From NCBI GenBank assembly GCA_020723545.1, contig DYIS01000106.1, positions 1 through 8,379 on the forward strand: a stretch of 8,379 bases of DNA. The letters are read 5' to 3'. The notes under the pieces are model-generated. The model ran no database searches. It was not told the DNA's origin and worked only from the letters and a program-made list of their open reading frames with translations. Source of the DNA: Ktedonobacter racemifer. GTDB taxonomy: Bacteria > Chloroflexota > DTOL01 > JACQYG01. The position numbers and the translations under genes are program-made. Shown piece after piece: positions 1 through 6,296 of the stretch (position 1 is its first letter; every line of letters begins with the position of its first letter).

Positions 1-366
1 GAAGGTGGTTTCGGGCTCCCAGTTGGCGCAGCACCTCGGCGGCGCTGGCCCCGATACTTTGATTCTGTGCAATGTATCGGGGCTGGCGAATACCAGGTGA
101 ACAGCCGCCACCATCAAGGGGTCACTGCCGAAAGGCTGGCGCCTGACCTTATGGCCTCGGCCTGCAGCGCCGACGGTGTAGTGGAGGGGTTGGAGCTCTC
201 AGGCTATGGATTTCGATTTCTCTTGGGCGTGCAGTGCCACCCGGAACGCTCAGGGGAGGCCCCTGAATTCGAGGCAGTCATTCGGGCCTTCGTCCGCGCC
301 GCCGACGAGCGCGCCCAGCCAAGGTGCGGATGGCCGGGGACCGAGGCTACGATGGCGGCAAGATAA
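1..366 (+). pseudogene. Peptidase C26 / gamma-glutamyl-GABA hydrolase-like protein, 3' part with apparent frameshift
   Basis: This is the C-terminal part of a class I glutamine amidotransferase-like hydrolase of the peptidase C26 family, whose members cleave gamma-glutamyl amide bonds in the cytoplasm (for example PuuD). Seen in reading frame 1: a VNSRHHQ motif at 97-117, a DGVVEG segment near 172-189, and GVQCHPE at 226-246, which supplies the His and Glu of the Cys-His-Glu triad. The nucleophile Cys lies upstream of the window. Before the VNS motif the family-like sequence is in frame 2 (VVSGSQLAQHLGG, about 5-43), and that frame ends at a TGA at 98-100. Frame 1 is also open from base 1, but its translation there is Arg/Pro-rich and unlike the family. 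One base therefore seems to be missing around 75-97, through mutation or sequencing error. The gene converges on the glycosyltransferase gene with 22 bases between the stops. The family call is firm; the frameshift is moderately sure. Confidence 0.75.
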
Positions 367-388
367 AGCGGTTACGTTTGCCAAGAGC

Positions 389-2833
389 CTACTTCGGCAC
401 GGCTGGTTGGTAGATACGCAGCGAGACACCGGTTTCCGGGAAGTAGCGTTCGGCGACCTTGTTCCACTTCGGCATTCTCTCCATGGCCATCGCGTAGTTC
501 AGCTTCCAGGCGTTAAACTCCAGGTAGTCGCCGGAGTAAAATGGCGATCTCTCACCCACCCCCACCGCTACAATGGAGTAAATGTCCTTGCGGTCAAGCC
601 ACTTAGCCAGGGCCGTGTCATAGTCTACCCCGCGCACCGGCAACTCCAATTCTGGCCAACGCAAGAGCGGCACAGCGCGGTAGAAGCTCTTGTCCGTCCC
701 GAAGTCCCAGTTGATGAGCCCATAGCTGAACTCGGCGAAGGAGCCCAGGACGGCCACCGGCTTAGTGGGATCGTGGACGGCCCTGATTGTCCTGAGGGTC
801 TCAGCAATGGTACTGCCCATTGCACCAGCAGACTGGGTGGGCCCCAGCCGGTTCCAATACAGGTCCCCGGCCGGCGCCAGGTACAGGGCCAGTATGAGCG
901 AAGAGGCACCTCTAAAGAGAGTTGATCCATGGCCCGGTGCCCTTAGAAGGGCGGTCAAGGAATGGAGCACCTCTATCAGCGCATAGCTCGCGGCGACCCA
1001 GAAGGCCGGAAGCAGGGGCGCGATGTAGCGGTCGCCCTTGATGGGGTGATACGTGGAGGCAACGAAGCCGATGGTGAAGAAGACGATCAGGGTCCTCAGT
1101 TGAGAGTTTCGCCAGTGCCTCAGGGCCAGCGCAAACCCGGCCAGGGCAAGGCCAAATAAGACGGTGGAGCCGCTGAATTGGGAGAGCCAGATCTGTGGAT
1201 AGAAAAGCAGGTTGGAGGCGCTGAGGAGGTCGTTTTCGACGGGCCGATTGGTGAGGAAGTACTGGAACCCGGCGAACTTGGTGGGCGGCGGTGTGAGAAG
1301 GTAGAAGGCCGCAACCGCCACAAATGGCACGAAGATGCAGAACAAGGTCAGGCGCTTGATAAACAGGGCCCAGGCCCCATCCAGCCCTCGGAACCCCCAA
1401 CCGTGCTCGAGCAACTCGGTCACGGCGATGGTAGCAATGACCAGCAGGCCATAGTTGTATTTGGTCATGAAGGTGAGGGCAGCAGCCAGGCCGACCGCCA
1501 AGTACCAGGCCCAGGAGGGGGCCCTCAGGGCCCGGGCGTAGGCATAAAGCGCGAGGGTTATGGTCAGGAGCACGGCGTGCTCGATCATGGCCAGGCCGGC
1601 CAGAGCCAGCATCCCCCTGGCGGTCCACATCATGGTCGCCGCCAGCAGGCCCACCAGCCAACCGCGCTCCGGTGACAGCTCCAGGCAGAGAAAGTAGAGC
1701 ACGAGGGTAGCCAGGGCCAGGCTGAGCAGGCTCACCAGCCGGGCCGAGGCATACGATTCGCCCAATGCCAGCAGGACCAGGCTTTGCAGCCAGGAGAACC
1801 CCGGTGGATAGAGGATCCGGCTGTTGGAATCGTCCCACAGGGCCCGAAGGTCTAGCATTCGGAGGTCCTGGGCGATCTTGTGCCCCCAGTAGCTGTGCTC
1901 GGCCTCGTCCCAGCCGAAGGTGCCGTTTACGAGCAACTCCTTTTGCCACACCAGGACGGAGGCCGTGGCTACCATAGCTAGCAGGAGTGCGAGCCCCAAA
2001 GCATTGGCCTTGCGGTACCGCAGTTGATCGCCGGCGGCCCGCAGGAGAGAAGCGCCAAGTGTAATGGCCACCGCCAGGGCGGCCAGGAACATTGGGGCGT
2101 GAGAGACCAGGTCCTGTCGGCGGAATGCTAAGGCCCAACCGGAGACGACGGGAAGCAAGGCGCTGGCCATCAGGGCCATGGGCCGGGAAAACCTCTGGGC
2201 CCTCAGCAGGAGAAAGGCTGCCAGGCCGGTCAGGGCGATGCCCCCCACCAAGGGGACGGAGGGGAGGGATGGTGCCAGGTCTCCGGGCACCGGCTCCAGG
2301 AGGAGCCACGCCAGTTGCACTCCCAGTTCCCGTTGGTCCGGCCCGGGCACGAAGGTCTCCGAGCGCAATTCAATGCTCTTGTCCCAGTGCCAACCGGCCT
2401 GGGTGCGCTCGATGGGGAACTCGTAGACCGCCATCTGCCCGCCAGGCGCGAACCGGGCCACTTCGTTGTGGTTGACCCACAGGCTCACCTGGGGTGGGGA
2501 GGCGGGGCGCAGGGCGCCCAGCCGCATCTTGAGCCGGAGGGCCCGGTTTCCTCCCGGCCCGGGGAGGGTTATCGCTGCCCTACCCCTGCTCCAGCGAAAC
2601 CAGGAGTCGCCGGTCCATTCGGGATAGTAGAACCCGGAGAGGTAGAGGCCATCGTCCTCTGCCCCCAGGTTGACCCGGTACGCGGCCGGCGTTTGATAGG
2701 CCAGGGCGGGCAAGAGGAGCGATAGTAAGAGTAGCCCGGCGAAGGGCCGCGAAGCCAACTCGGGCATGACGAAGCCCCTGGGCAGTCCGATCAGCCTGGC
2801 GGCGGAGCCTTTGGCCCGGGGCCACAGGTCCAT
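389..2833 (-). CDS. GT39-type (GT-C fold) membrane glycosyltransferase with N-terminal extracytoplasmic domain
   Basis: This is a polytopic membrane protein of about 814 residues that probably transfers a sugar from a lipid-linked donor on the outer face of the membrane (GT-C/PMT-ArnT superfamily). Residues about 26-46 form a first membrane segment. About 50-185 form a soluble, beta-rich domain with many aromatic and 'WVNHNEV'-like strands. At least ten hydrophobic segments follow. The first large GT-C loop carries GWDEAEHSYW with the acidic pair at about 309-310, the usual catalytic or metal site. YPPGFSW (about 342) matches the HPP-type motif, and KGDRYIAPLLPAFW (about 599-612) matches the R-Y-P motif of the family. 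The C-terminal 150 residues are soluble. The frame opens with GTG at 2842, but AAAGGA at 2844-2849 sits 1 base from that codon. GTG at 2836 or ATG at 2833 fit better, and I chose ATG. Acceptor and sugar are unknown. The gene stands alone behind its own promoter. Confidence 0.85.
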   Translation of the reverse strand: MDLWPRAKGSAARLIGLPRGFVMPELASRPFAGLLLLSLLLPALAYQTPAAYRVNLGAEDDGLYLSGFYYPEWTGDSWFRWSRGRAAITLPGPGGNRALRLKMRLGALRPASPPQVSLWVNHNEVARFAPGGQMAVYEFPIERTQAGWHWDKSIELRSETFVPGPDQRELGVQLAWLLLEPVPGDLAPSLPSVPLVGGIALTGLAAFLLLRAQRFSRPMALMASALLPVVSGWALAFRRQDLVSHAPMFLAALAVAITLGASLLRAAGDQLRYRKANALGLALLLAMVATASVLVWQKELLVNGTFGWDEAEHSYWGHKIAQDLRMLDLRALWDDSNSRILYPPGFSWLQSLVLLALGESYASARLVSLLSLALATLVLYFLCLELSPERGWLVGLLAATMMWTARGMLALAGLAMIEHAVLLTITLALYAYARALRAPSWAWYLAVGLAAALTFMTKYNYGLLVIATIAVTELLEHGWGFRGLDGAWALFIKRLTLFCIFVPFVAVAAFYLLTPPPTKFAGFQYFLTNRPVENDLLSASNLLFYPQIWLSQFSGSTVLFGLALAGFALALRHWRNSQLRTLIVFFTIGFVASTYHPIKGDRYIAPLLPAFWVAASYALIEVLHSLTALLRAPGHGSTLFRGASSLILALYLAPAGDLYWNRLGPTQSAGAMGSTIAETLRTIRAVHDPTKPVAVLGSFAEFSYGLINWDFGTDKSFYRAVPLLRWPELELPVRGVDYDTALAKWLDRKDIYSIVAVGVGERSPFYSGDYLEFNAWKLNYAMAMERMPKWNKVAERYFPETGVSLRIYQPAVPK

Positions 2834-2843
2834 CACTTTCACG

Positions 2844-2849
2844 TCCTTT
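2844..2849 (-). promoter_or_regulatory. Ribosome binding site of the glycosyltransferase gene
   Basis: AAAGGA on the minus strand. It leaves 1 base to the first in-frame GTG (2842), 7 to the next GTG (2836) and 10 to the ATG (2833), so it argues against the longest frame. Confidence 0.55.
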
Positions 2850-2920
2850 GTTCAAAAGGGCCGGTTTTTGGTCAAGGTGCCTGGGTGGTCGAGGTCTCGG
2901 GCAGGGAAGTGGTTTGCGCT

Positions 2921-2949
2921 ATTGTAAGGTAGGCCTGGTATGATGTCAA
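2921..2949 (-). promoter_or_regulatory. Near-consensus sigma-70 promoter of the glycosyltransferase gene
   Basis: On the minus strand TTGACA (2949-2944) is followed by exactly 17 bases and then TACAAT (2926-2921). That is a perfect -35 box, the optimal spacing, and a -10 box with five of six consensus bases. Transcription should start near 2914, giving a leader of about 80 bases. No other gene lies between it and the glycosyltransferase, so this is very probably its own promoter. No operator-like palindrome is obvious over it. Confidence 0.7.
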
Positions 2950-3350
2950 CGCCTGGGGTGCCCTTGTGACCGCGCCACTTTTTGTAACTTGCAGGAGGTC
3001 AAGGAGAGGAGCAAGACAAGGATGAGCCGGAGACCCAGAGGCGTCTTGGTGGCAGATCCCAGGACGGCTTGCATAGCATCTCGATACGGAGGCCTCCACT
3101 TTGCTTCCTCCGTCCCGCCAACGTACGGTGGCTCCCGCAGAAGCTAGTCCCTATTCGTATCAAGAGCCCTCTGGAGCCCGGAAGCTCTGCTTCATAGAGG
3201 TTCGATGGTGAGGCTGTCGAGGGAACGCAGGAGCAGCACCACCTGGTGGCGGTTTAATAGCTCGTGGTGCAACCGGTTGTAGACTGAGATCAGTGCATGC
3301 CGCCTAGCCTCGCATGCAGGGGAGCGGAGGTGCAATCTCTTCGAGAGAAT
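2950..3350. other. Intergenic stretch without a convincing gene
   Basis: Between the glycosyltransferase promoter and the end of the DUF5615 frame I see no recognisable gene. A minus-strand frame runs from TTG at 3335 to TGA at 3192 (47 residues). Its end looks protein-like (a hydrophobic/charged helix pattern, HHELLNRHQVVLLLRSLDSL) but it has no ATG or GTG start and no clear ribosome binding site, so it may be the tail of a decayed gene. A plus-strand 41-codon frame (3022-3147) follows a purine-rich tract but is rich in Arg, Ser and Pro and is probably chance. GGAGGCCTCC at 3089-3098 is a 10-base palindrome of no evident role. No clear terminator hairpin was found. Confidence 0.5.
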
Positions 3351-3709
3351 TTAGCGCATGGACTCATGTCGAATCCGCAAGCGACCCTTCTGGTAGACGC
3401 AGAAGTTCCCAGGCAGGGCATCGAGGTAAGATTTAAAGATTTGTTGCACAACCAAAACTTTCTCGTCGCTGGGTGCGTCTTCCAGGCGTAATAACAGCAC
3501 GCCCGCATGTGATTGCCTAGAGCGGAAAATCATTTCGCCGAAGTCCTTGTCCATCGTAATCACCAATCGCTGCTCCTGGACGGCGAGTGCGAGTATGGCG
3601 GCGTCCGTCATTCAGGGTTCAGGTCACGAACAGCCACCATATCCAGCCCCTGGCTCGCCAACCAGCTTTCTACGGCCTTTCCAACGCCCACATCAACAAG
3701 GAATTTCAC
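3351..3709 (-). pseudogene. DUF5615 family PIN-like toxin, frame split by a one-base shift
   Basis: This is a PIN-like protein of the DUF5615 family, which is usually the toxin partner of a DUF433 protein and is predicted to be an RNase. The first part starts at GTG 3709 and reads VKFLVDVGVGKAVESWLASQ onward to DLNPE, with the N-terminal active-site Asp in FLVD. It stops at TGA 3610-3608. The second part opens at ATG 3611-3609, in the -1 frame, as MTDAAILALAVQ. It carries VITMDKDFGEM with the acidic D-x-D-F site, and then HAGVLLLRLEDA, ending at 3351. Joined as DLNPE-MTDAAIL the two halves give one continuous family-like protein of about 119 residues. The junction reads GAATGACGG; an intact gene would be expected to read GAAATGACGG. 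The GTG start overlaps the antitoxin stop as GTGA, showing translational coupling. It is either an inactivated toxin, a sequencing error in an A run, or a split gene translated by reinitiation at ATGA. Confidence 0.8.
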
Positions 3710-3954
3710 GTCGTTGCTTCGAGAGGGTAGACCCGTTCTTCGCTGACGCGCTCGGCGGCATAGGCCAGAGCAGCCTGGATGTCAGCCAACTCCAGTTCAG
3801 GATAATCCTGGAGCAGATCTGCCGTGGACACGCCGGCGGCCAGAGCGGTAAGGATTTGCTCCACGCTGATGCGTAGCCCCCGGATGGTAGGCTTGCCCAA
3901 CAAGACATGAGGGTCCACGGTGATGCGGCGCAAGGCCAGGTCCTTGTCTAGCAT
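3706..3954 (-). CDS. DUF433 family antitoxin
   Basis: This is an 82-residue DUF433 protein, a small helix-turn-helix-type domain usually found directly upstream of a DUF5615 toxin and thought to act as antitoxin and autorepressor. The family core is plain: RITVDPHVLLGKPTIRGLRI at about 10-29, where the GKP-x-I-x-G-x-RI signature is diagnostic, followed by a helical region (VEQILTALAAGVSTADLLQDYPEL). That region ends in DIQAALAYAAERV, the 'dI.aAL.YAa' end of the domain. ATG 3954 is preceded by GAGGGAG seven bases upstream, a strong ribosome binding site. Its TGA overlaps the toxin GTG by four bases. Because the toxin frame is broken, this antitoxin may now be an orphan. Confidence 0.88.
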   Translation of the reverse strand: MLDKDLALRRITVDPHVLLGKPTIRGLRISVEQILTALAAGVSTADLLQDYPELELADIQAALAYAAERVSEERVYPLEATT

Positions 3955-3961
3955 AAGCTAA

Positions 3962-3968
3962 CTCCCTC
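3962..3968 (-). promoter_or_regulatory. Ribosome binding site of the DUF433 gene
   Basis: GAGGGAG on the minus strand, seven bases before the ATG at 3954. It fixes the start of the antitoxin. Confidence 0.6.
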
Positions 3969-3995
3969 ACGATCGGTTACCTGTCATTCCCGGCG

Positions 3996-4027
3996 TTATC
4001 ATATCACAATCTTGAAGCAAAAGTAAA
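3996..4027 (-). promoter_or_regulatory. Candidate promoter with overlapping palindrome upstream of the DUF433/DUF5615 pair
   Basis: On the minus strand TTTACT (4027-4022) is followed by 18 bases and then TATGAT (4003-3998). A TGA directly before the -10 makes it an extended -10 element. The -10 lies inside TTGTGATATGATAA (4009-3996), an imperfect inverted repeat that matches its own reverse complement at 10 of 14 positions. Antitoxins of such pairs commonly repress their own promoter, so this could be the operator. That role is inference. Confidence 0.4.
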
Positions 4028-4107
4028 CAAAGGCTGCTGGCTCCCCACCCCTGGTCCCGTGGTCGGATTACCCCTGGCGTAGGTGGTCACCATAGAGCCT
4101 TCGGCCT

Positions 4108-4152
4108 TGAGGGCCTCAGCCCGAGGGCTTGCCCTGAGTGCAGTGAAGGGGC
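4108..4152. repeat. Decayed palindromic intergenic repeat
   Basis: TGAGGGCCTCA (4108-4118) is a palindrome. It is followed by AGGGCTTGCCCT (4124-4135), a second inverted repeat, and then CTGAGTGCAGTGAAGGGG. From memory, the second part resembles a widely dispersed intergenic repeat of the form GCTTGCCCTGAGCGCAGTCGAAGGGG, here with mismatches and one missing base. Only one copy is seen in the window, so repeat status rests on that recollection and on the palindromes. Confidence 0.4.
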
Positions 4153-4319
4153 GGCCTGGCCCTTGCGCTAGTCGGACATGCACCGACAAGCTGACTTGAG
4201 CTTGACTGGGCACGCTGCTAACTCATCGGTAGGCGACGGCGTCACGTTGAGCATACCAGGCGGAAAGGTAACACTCGTCACTTGTGCGCACGCTCCTGAG
4301 CCACTGTCAAATACTAGGG

Positions 4320-4982
4320 CTATGGGATCCAGTGGTACAATGGTCCTAGCGGTATCCCTTTGCCAATACCTATCTCGAGGGGCTTGTATTCGCGTCCCAA
4401 TGCATCCGTATATTCCACTTTAAGCGTCATTTCCACAAAGTGCGTGCTCTCCAAAGGTTTAGCAAGGTCAGGCGTTCTCAATGTATCCACCAAGAGAGCA
4501 TAGAACTGCCCTCTGTCGAGAATGCCAAGAGGTGCTTCCATGTCCATCAACCCATCAGGGCGTCGCTCGTTAATCTTGGGAACCCATGTATAGCTGGTGA
4601 TGTTGATCCTCTCGGCTCTGCCTGGCCCGCGATTCACGATGCATATAAAAAGATACCATTTCTCCGGATCCCCCTTGTATTGAGACCACTCTGTGCGCCA
4701 GAAGCGAGTCGGCACACGTCTCCACGCAAGTTGAAGCCGATCTATCCACCGGCTGTCATACTCCGCCTGCAAGTCTGGACTTTTGGCGATATAGTATGCC
4801 ACCTCTATGGTTGGTGTGTTTTCTCGGGAAATCTGATCTTGGTTAGCTTTTAAAGCCATGCGGGATATACGGTTGGCCTCATCGCTCTTATAACATGACC
4901 CCAAGGCAACGAAAAGGGCCAGAACGGCAAGGCCCGCTTCAGCCACTCTAACGAGTTTACCATTTGAGTCATCCCCACTCAT
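4320..4982 (-). CDS. Unrecognised membrane-anchored protein
   Basis: I do not recognise this 220-residue protein. A short charged N-terminus (residues 1-12) is followed by one hydrophobic segment, about 13-29, ending LGSC at 27-30. That could be a transmembrane anchor, or a lipoprotein signal with Cys30 as the lipidated residue, although Gly at -2 makes it a weak lipobox. Residues 31-55 are probably a helix. The rest looks beta-rich, with a WYLFICIVNRGPGRAERINI segment (about 108-127) that has the 'N-x-G-x-G-x-A' strand-turn pattern common in Ig-like membrane-anchored domains. There are no catalytic motifs. The ATG at 4982 has only a weak GAGAG ribosome binding site. It lies 160 bases downstream of the DUF91-like nuclease on the same strand, so co-transcription is possible but not shown. 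Base use is AT-richer than in the glycosyltransferase gene. Confidence 0.6.
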   Translation of the reverse strand: MSGDDSNGKLVRVAEAGLAVLALFVALGSCYKSDEANRISRMALKANQDQISRENTPTIEVAYYIAKSPDLQAEYDSRWIDRLQLAWRRVPTRFWRTEWSQYKGDPEKWYLFICIVNRGPGRAERINITSYTWVPKINERRPDGLMDMEAPLGILDRGQFYALLVDTLRTPDLAKPLESTHFVEMTLKVEYTDALGREYKPLEIGIGKGIPLGPLYHWIP

Positions 4983-5142
4983 AGCTGTTCTCTCTATCTG
5001 GTTTCCTTTTTACACTGTTGCGTAACGGCAAATACTGGCGACGTGCCGTGCCCATGTCTGGGGGCAGAACAACGGTTGGGCTGAGACAAATGGTTGGGGA
5101 AGAGCGCGGCATCGTCGGCAGGCGTTTGTTTTGTGCCATCCG

Positions 5143-5931
5143 TCATCCGCTTGTGTCTAAATACTCCAGATAGTTTGTGATCTGGCTGTCGAAGATTTCA
5201 TCCCATTCTTTCCGGGTCGTGATTCTCTGGCGGCTCATCCAATCGCCACCGGGAGACAAGACCTGCGTTACGAAGAAATTACGCTTTGGTGACATATACA
5301 TGAACCGCTTGCCCTTATACCAGAAAGAGATCCATAGCTCCCTTAGCGGTTTCGCTTCAACGCCGCGCTGTTGAAGTTCAGCCAGAATTGTCTTAAAGAG
5401 TTCTTTCACTTTGTTGTCTTGGAAGTATTCCAGTTTCTTCTCAATGGTGGGGATTGAGGGAGGTTCAGGCGGTTGGCCGAAGTCGATCTCTGTGTAGATA
5501 ATCCCCTTCTCACCCTTTACATCCTCAAAGGCGTGATACTCAAAGAGGTGGAGTTCTACGTCCACATACTTTGCAATGCGTTTGACAGCATCGGTGAACG
5601 AAGGCGCGATGAGGATAAGGCGGGGTGAAGCTTCGGAATTGATGCGTGCCATGCCACTGTAAGCCTTTGTAATCCAAGCGAGGTTTTGCCTGCACCAGTC
5701 ATAATACCGCAACCCTTGGTCTAAATGTCCCTCTGAGGCTTCATTCTTGAGTTCGATGACCACAAGCGTTTCTTCTGCGTCCACTCCGAGGATGTCAAGC
5801 GGCCCCGAATCAGTAAGAAGCTGATGCGCGATGATTTTGAGCCCTTGCTCAATCACGTCGGGATTGGCAACAATGAGGGGTTCCAAGTCGTCGCGTTCGC
5901 GAATGCTGATTGGCTTAACCTTAAGTGCCAC
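5143..5931 (-). CDS. NucS/DUF91-like PD-(D/E)XK nuclease-domain protein
   Basis: This 262-residue protein has an N-terminal restriction-endonuclease-like core of the DUF91/NucS type. Numbering from the chosen start, E17 lies in DDLEPLIVANPDVIEQGLKI. D46 is in GPLDILGVD, E60 and K62 in VVIELKNEA (the D...ExK metal site), and Q73 with the following tyrosines in LDQGLRYYDW (the QxxxY helix). All expected catalytic residues are present. A proline-rich linker (about 152-162, GQPPEPPSIP) joins a C-terminal domain of unknown role with aromatic strands (WISFWYKGKRFMYMSP). The longest frame begins at TTG 5943, but GGAGG (5937-5941) lies inside it, five bases before GTG 5931, so GTG is the better start. 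It stands alone, without methylase or helicase neighbours. Family members act on mismatched or branched DNA; the substrate of this subgroup is unknown to me. Confidence 0.75.
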   Translation of the reverse strand: MALKVKPISIRERDDLEPLIVANPDVIEQGLKIIAHQLLTDSGPLDILGVDAEETLVVIELKNEASEGHLDQGLRYYDWCRQNLAWITKAYSGMARINSEASPRLILIAPSFTDAVKRIAKYVDVELHLFEYHAFEDVKGEKGIIYTEIDFGQPPEPPSIPTIEKKLEYFQDNKVKELFKTILAELQQRGVEAKPLRELWISFWYKGKRFMYMSPKRNFFVTQVLSPGGDWMSRQRITTRKEWDEIFDSQITNYLEYLDTSG

Positions 5932-5936
5932 TAGAA

Positions 5937-5941
5937 CCTCC
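5937..5941 (-). promoter_or_regulatory. Ribosome binding site deciding the nuclease start
   Basis: GGAGG on the minus strand, five bases before GTG 5931. The alternative TTG at 5943 would place this motif inside the coding region. Confidence 0.65.
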
Positions 5942-6296
5942 AACTATGCGTCGCGCACATAAATGGCGCAAAACTCTTTAATTGGCCAACTTTTTGTTCG
6001 CCCTTGACGGTAAAACCCGTCTTTTGCGAATCTGTCTGTGCCAGTAGTTTTGTCTTTGCGGTGATACGAGCATTAAGGTTCCAGAGGATACCAACCCCTG
6101 GGATTTTACACAAAACTTGGCAAAGCACCCAGATAAGGCATAAACGAAGTTGCAAGAGCAATTTTGGCGCCAGCCGTTTGTGCCGCGTTATCTGCCGTCG
6201 CTGCACCCATTATGTTCCAAAACAACCCACTACCAGACCGGCGTCCTGCAAGGCACTCCGATAGGCGGTTCCGAGCATTAGGTCGCCCCTCCTTTT
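5942..6296. other. AT-richer intergenic stretch between the nuclease and the signalling operon
   Basis: About 350 bases without a full gene, visibly AT-richer than the flanking operon. Overlapping open frames on both strands (minus 5931-6206, plus 6004-6264) are unlike any family I know and lack ribosome binding sites, so I treat them as chance. A short hairpin GACGG-TAAAAC-CCGTC followed by TTTT (6006-6025) is terminator-like on the plus strand, but no plus-strand gene would use it. The right end holds the short frame at 6210-6278. Confidence 0.5.
6210..6278 (-). pseudogene. 22-codon frame behind a strong ribosome binding site, possible gene stub
   Basis: Directly after the TAA of the DUF6338-like gene the minus strand reads AAGGAGGGG, then eight bases, then ATG at 6278. 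The frame MLGTAYRSALQDAGLVVGCF-GT ends at TAA 6212-6210. The Shine-Dalgarno is as good as any in the window and the position fits a fourth gene of the signalling operon, yet the frame closes after 22 residues where the DNA becomes AT-richer. It may be the 5' stub of a gene cut by rearrangement, or a genuine small peptide. Both readings are inference. Confidence 0.35.

Larger units (their letters stand above)
3955..4319. other. Intergenic stretch with antitoxin promoter and a decayed repeat
   Basis: There is no gene here. The right-hand side of the antitoxin promoter region is AT-rich. It is followed by a GC-rich block with several short palindromes (4108-4152) described as a separate repeat. 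From about 4160 to the end of the membrane protein gene at 4320 I see nothing. The open frames crossing this stretch on either strand have no family resemblance and no ribosome binding site. Confidence 0.5.

Noticed and set aside
912..2309. A 465-residue minus-strand frame inside the glycosyltransferase gene
   Set aside because: It is an out-of-frame shadow of GC-rich coding DNA: Arg/Pro/Gly-rich, with no domain, while the overlapping frame has clear GT-C motifs.
1178..2725. Long plus-strand frames opposite the glycosyltransferase gene
   Set aside because: Their composition is that of antisense GC-rich coding DNA (Gly/Gln/Arg-rich), with no ribosome binding site and no family resemblance.
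3022..3147. A 41-codon plus-strand frame after a purine-rich tract
   Set aside because: It is Arg/Ser/Pro-rich and resembles nothing; the purine tract GGAGAGGAG is suggestive but too far from the ATG.
5010..5065. Possible integron attC-like or recombination site around GCGTAACGGC, compared with CGTTATCTGCCG at 6186-6197
   Set aside because: Neither end matches the attC core consensus and the two segments do not form a convincing inverted or direct repeat pair.
6006..6025. Hairpin followed by TTTT as a transcription terminator
   Set aside because: The stem is only five pairs and the T run is short; there is no plus-strand gene before it, and it has the wrong polarity for the minus-strand genes.
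5931..6264. Overlapping frames on both strands read as small hydrophobic or basic proteins
   Set aside because: They have no ribosome binding site, no recognisable domain, and both are equally plausible as chance frames in non-coding DNA.
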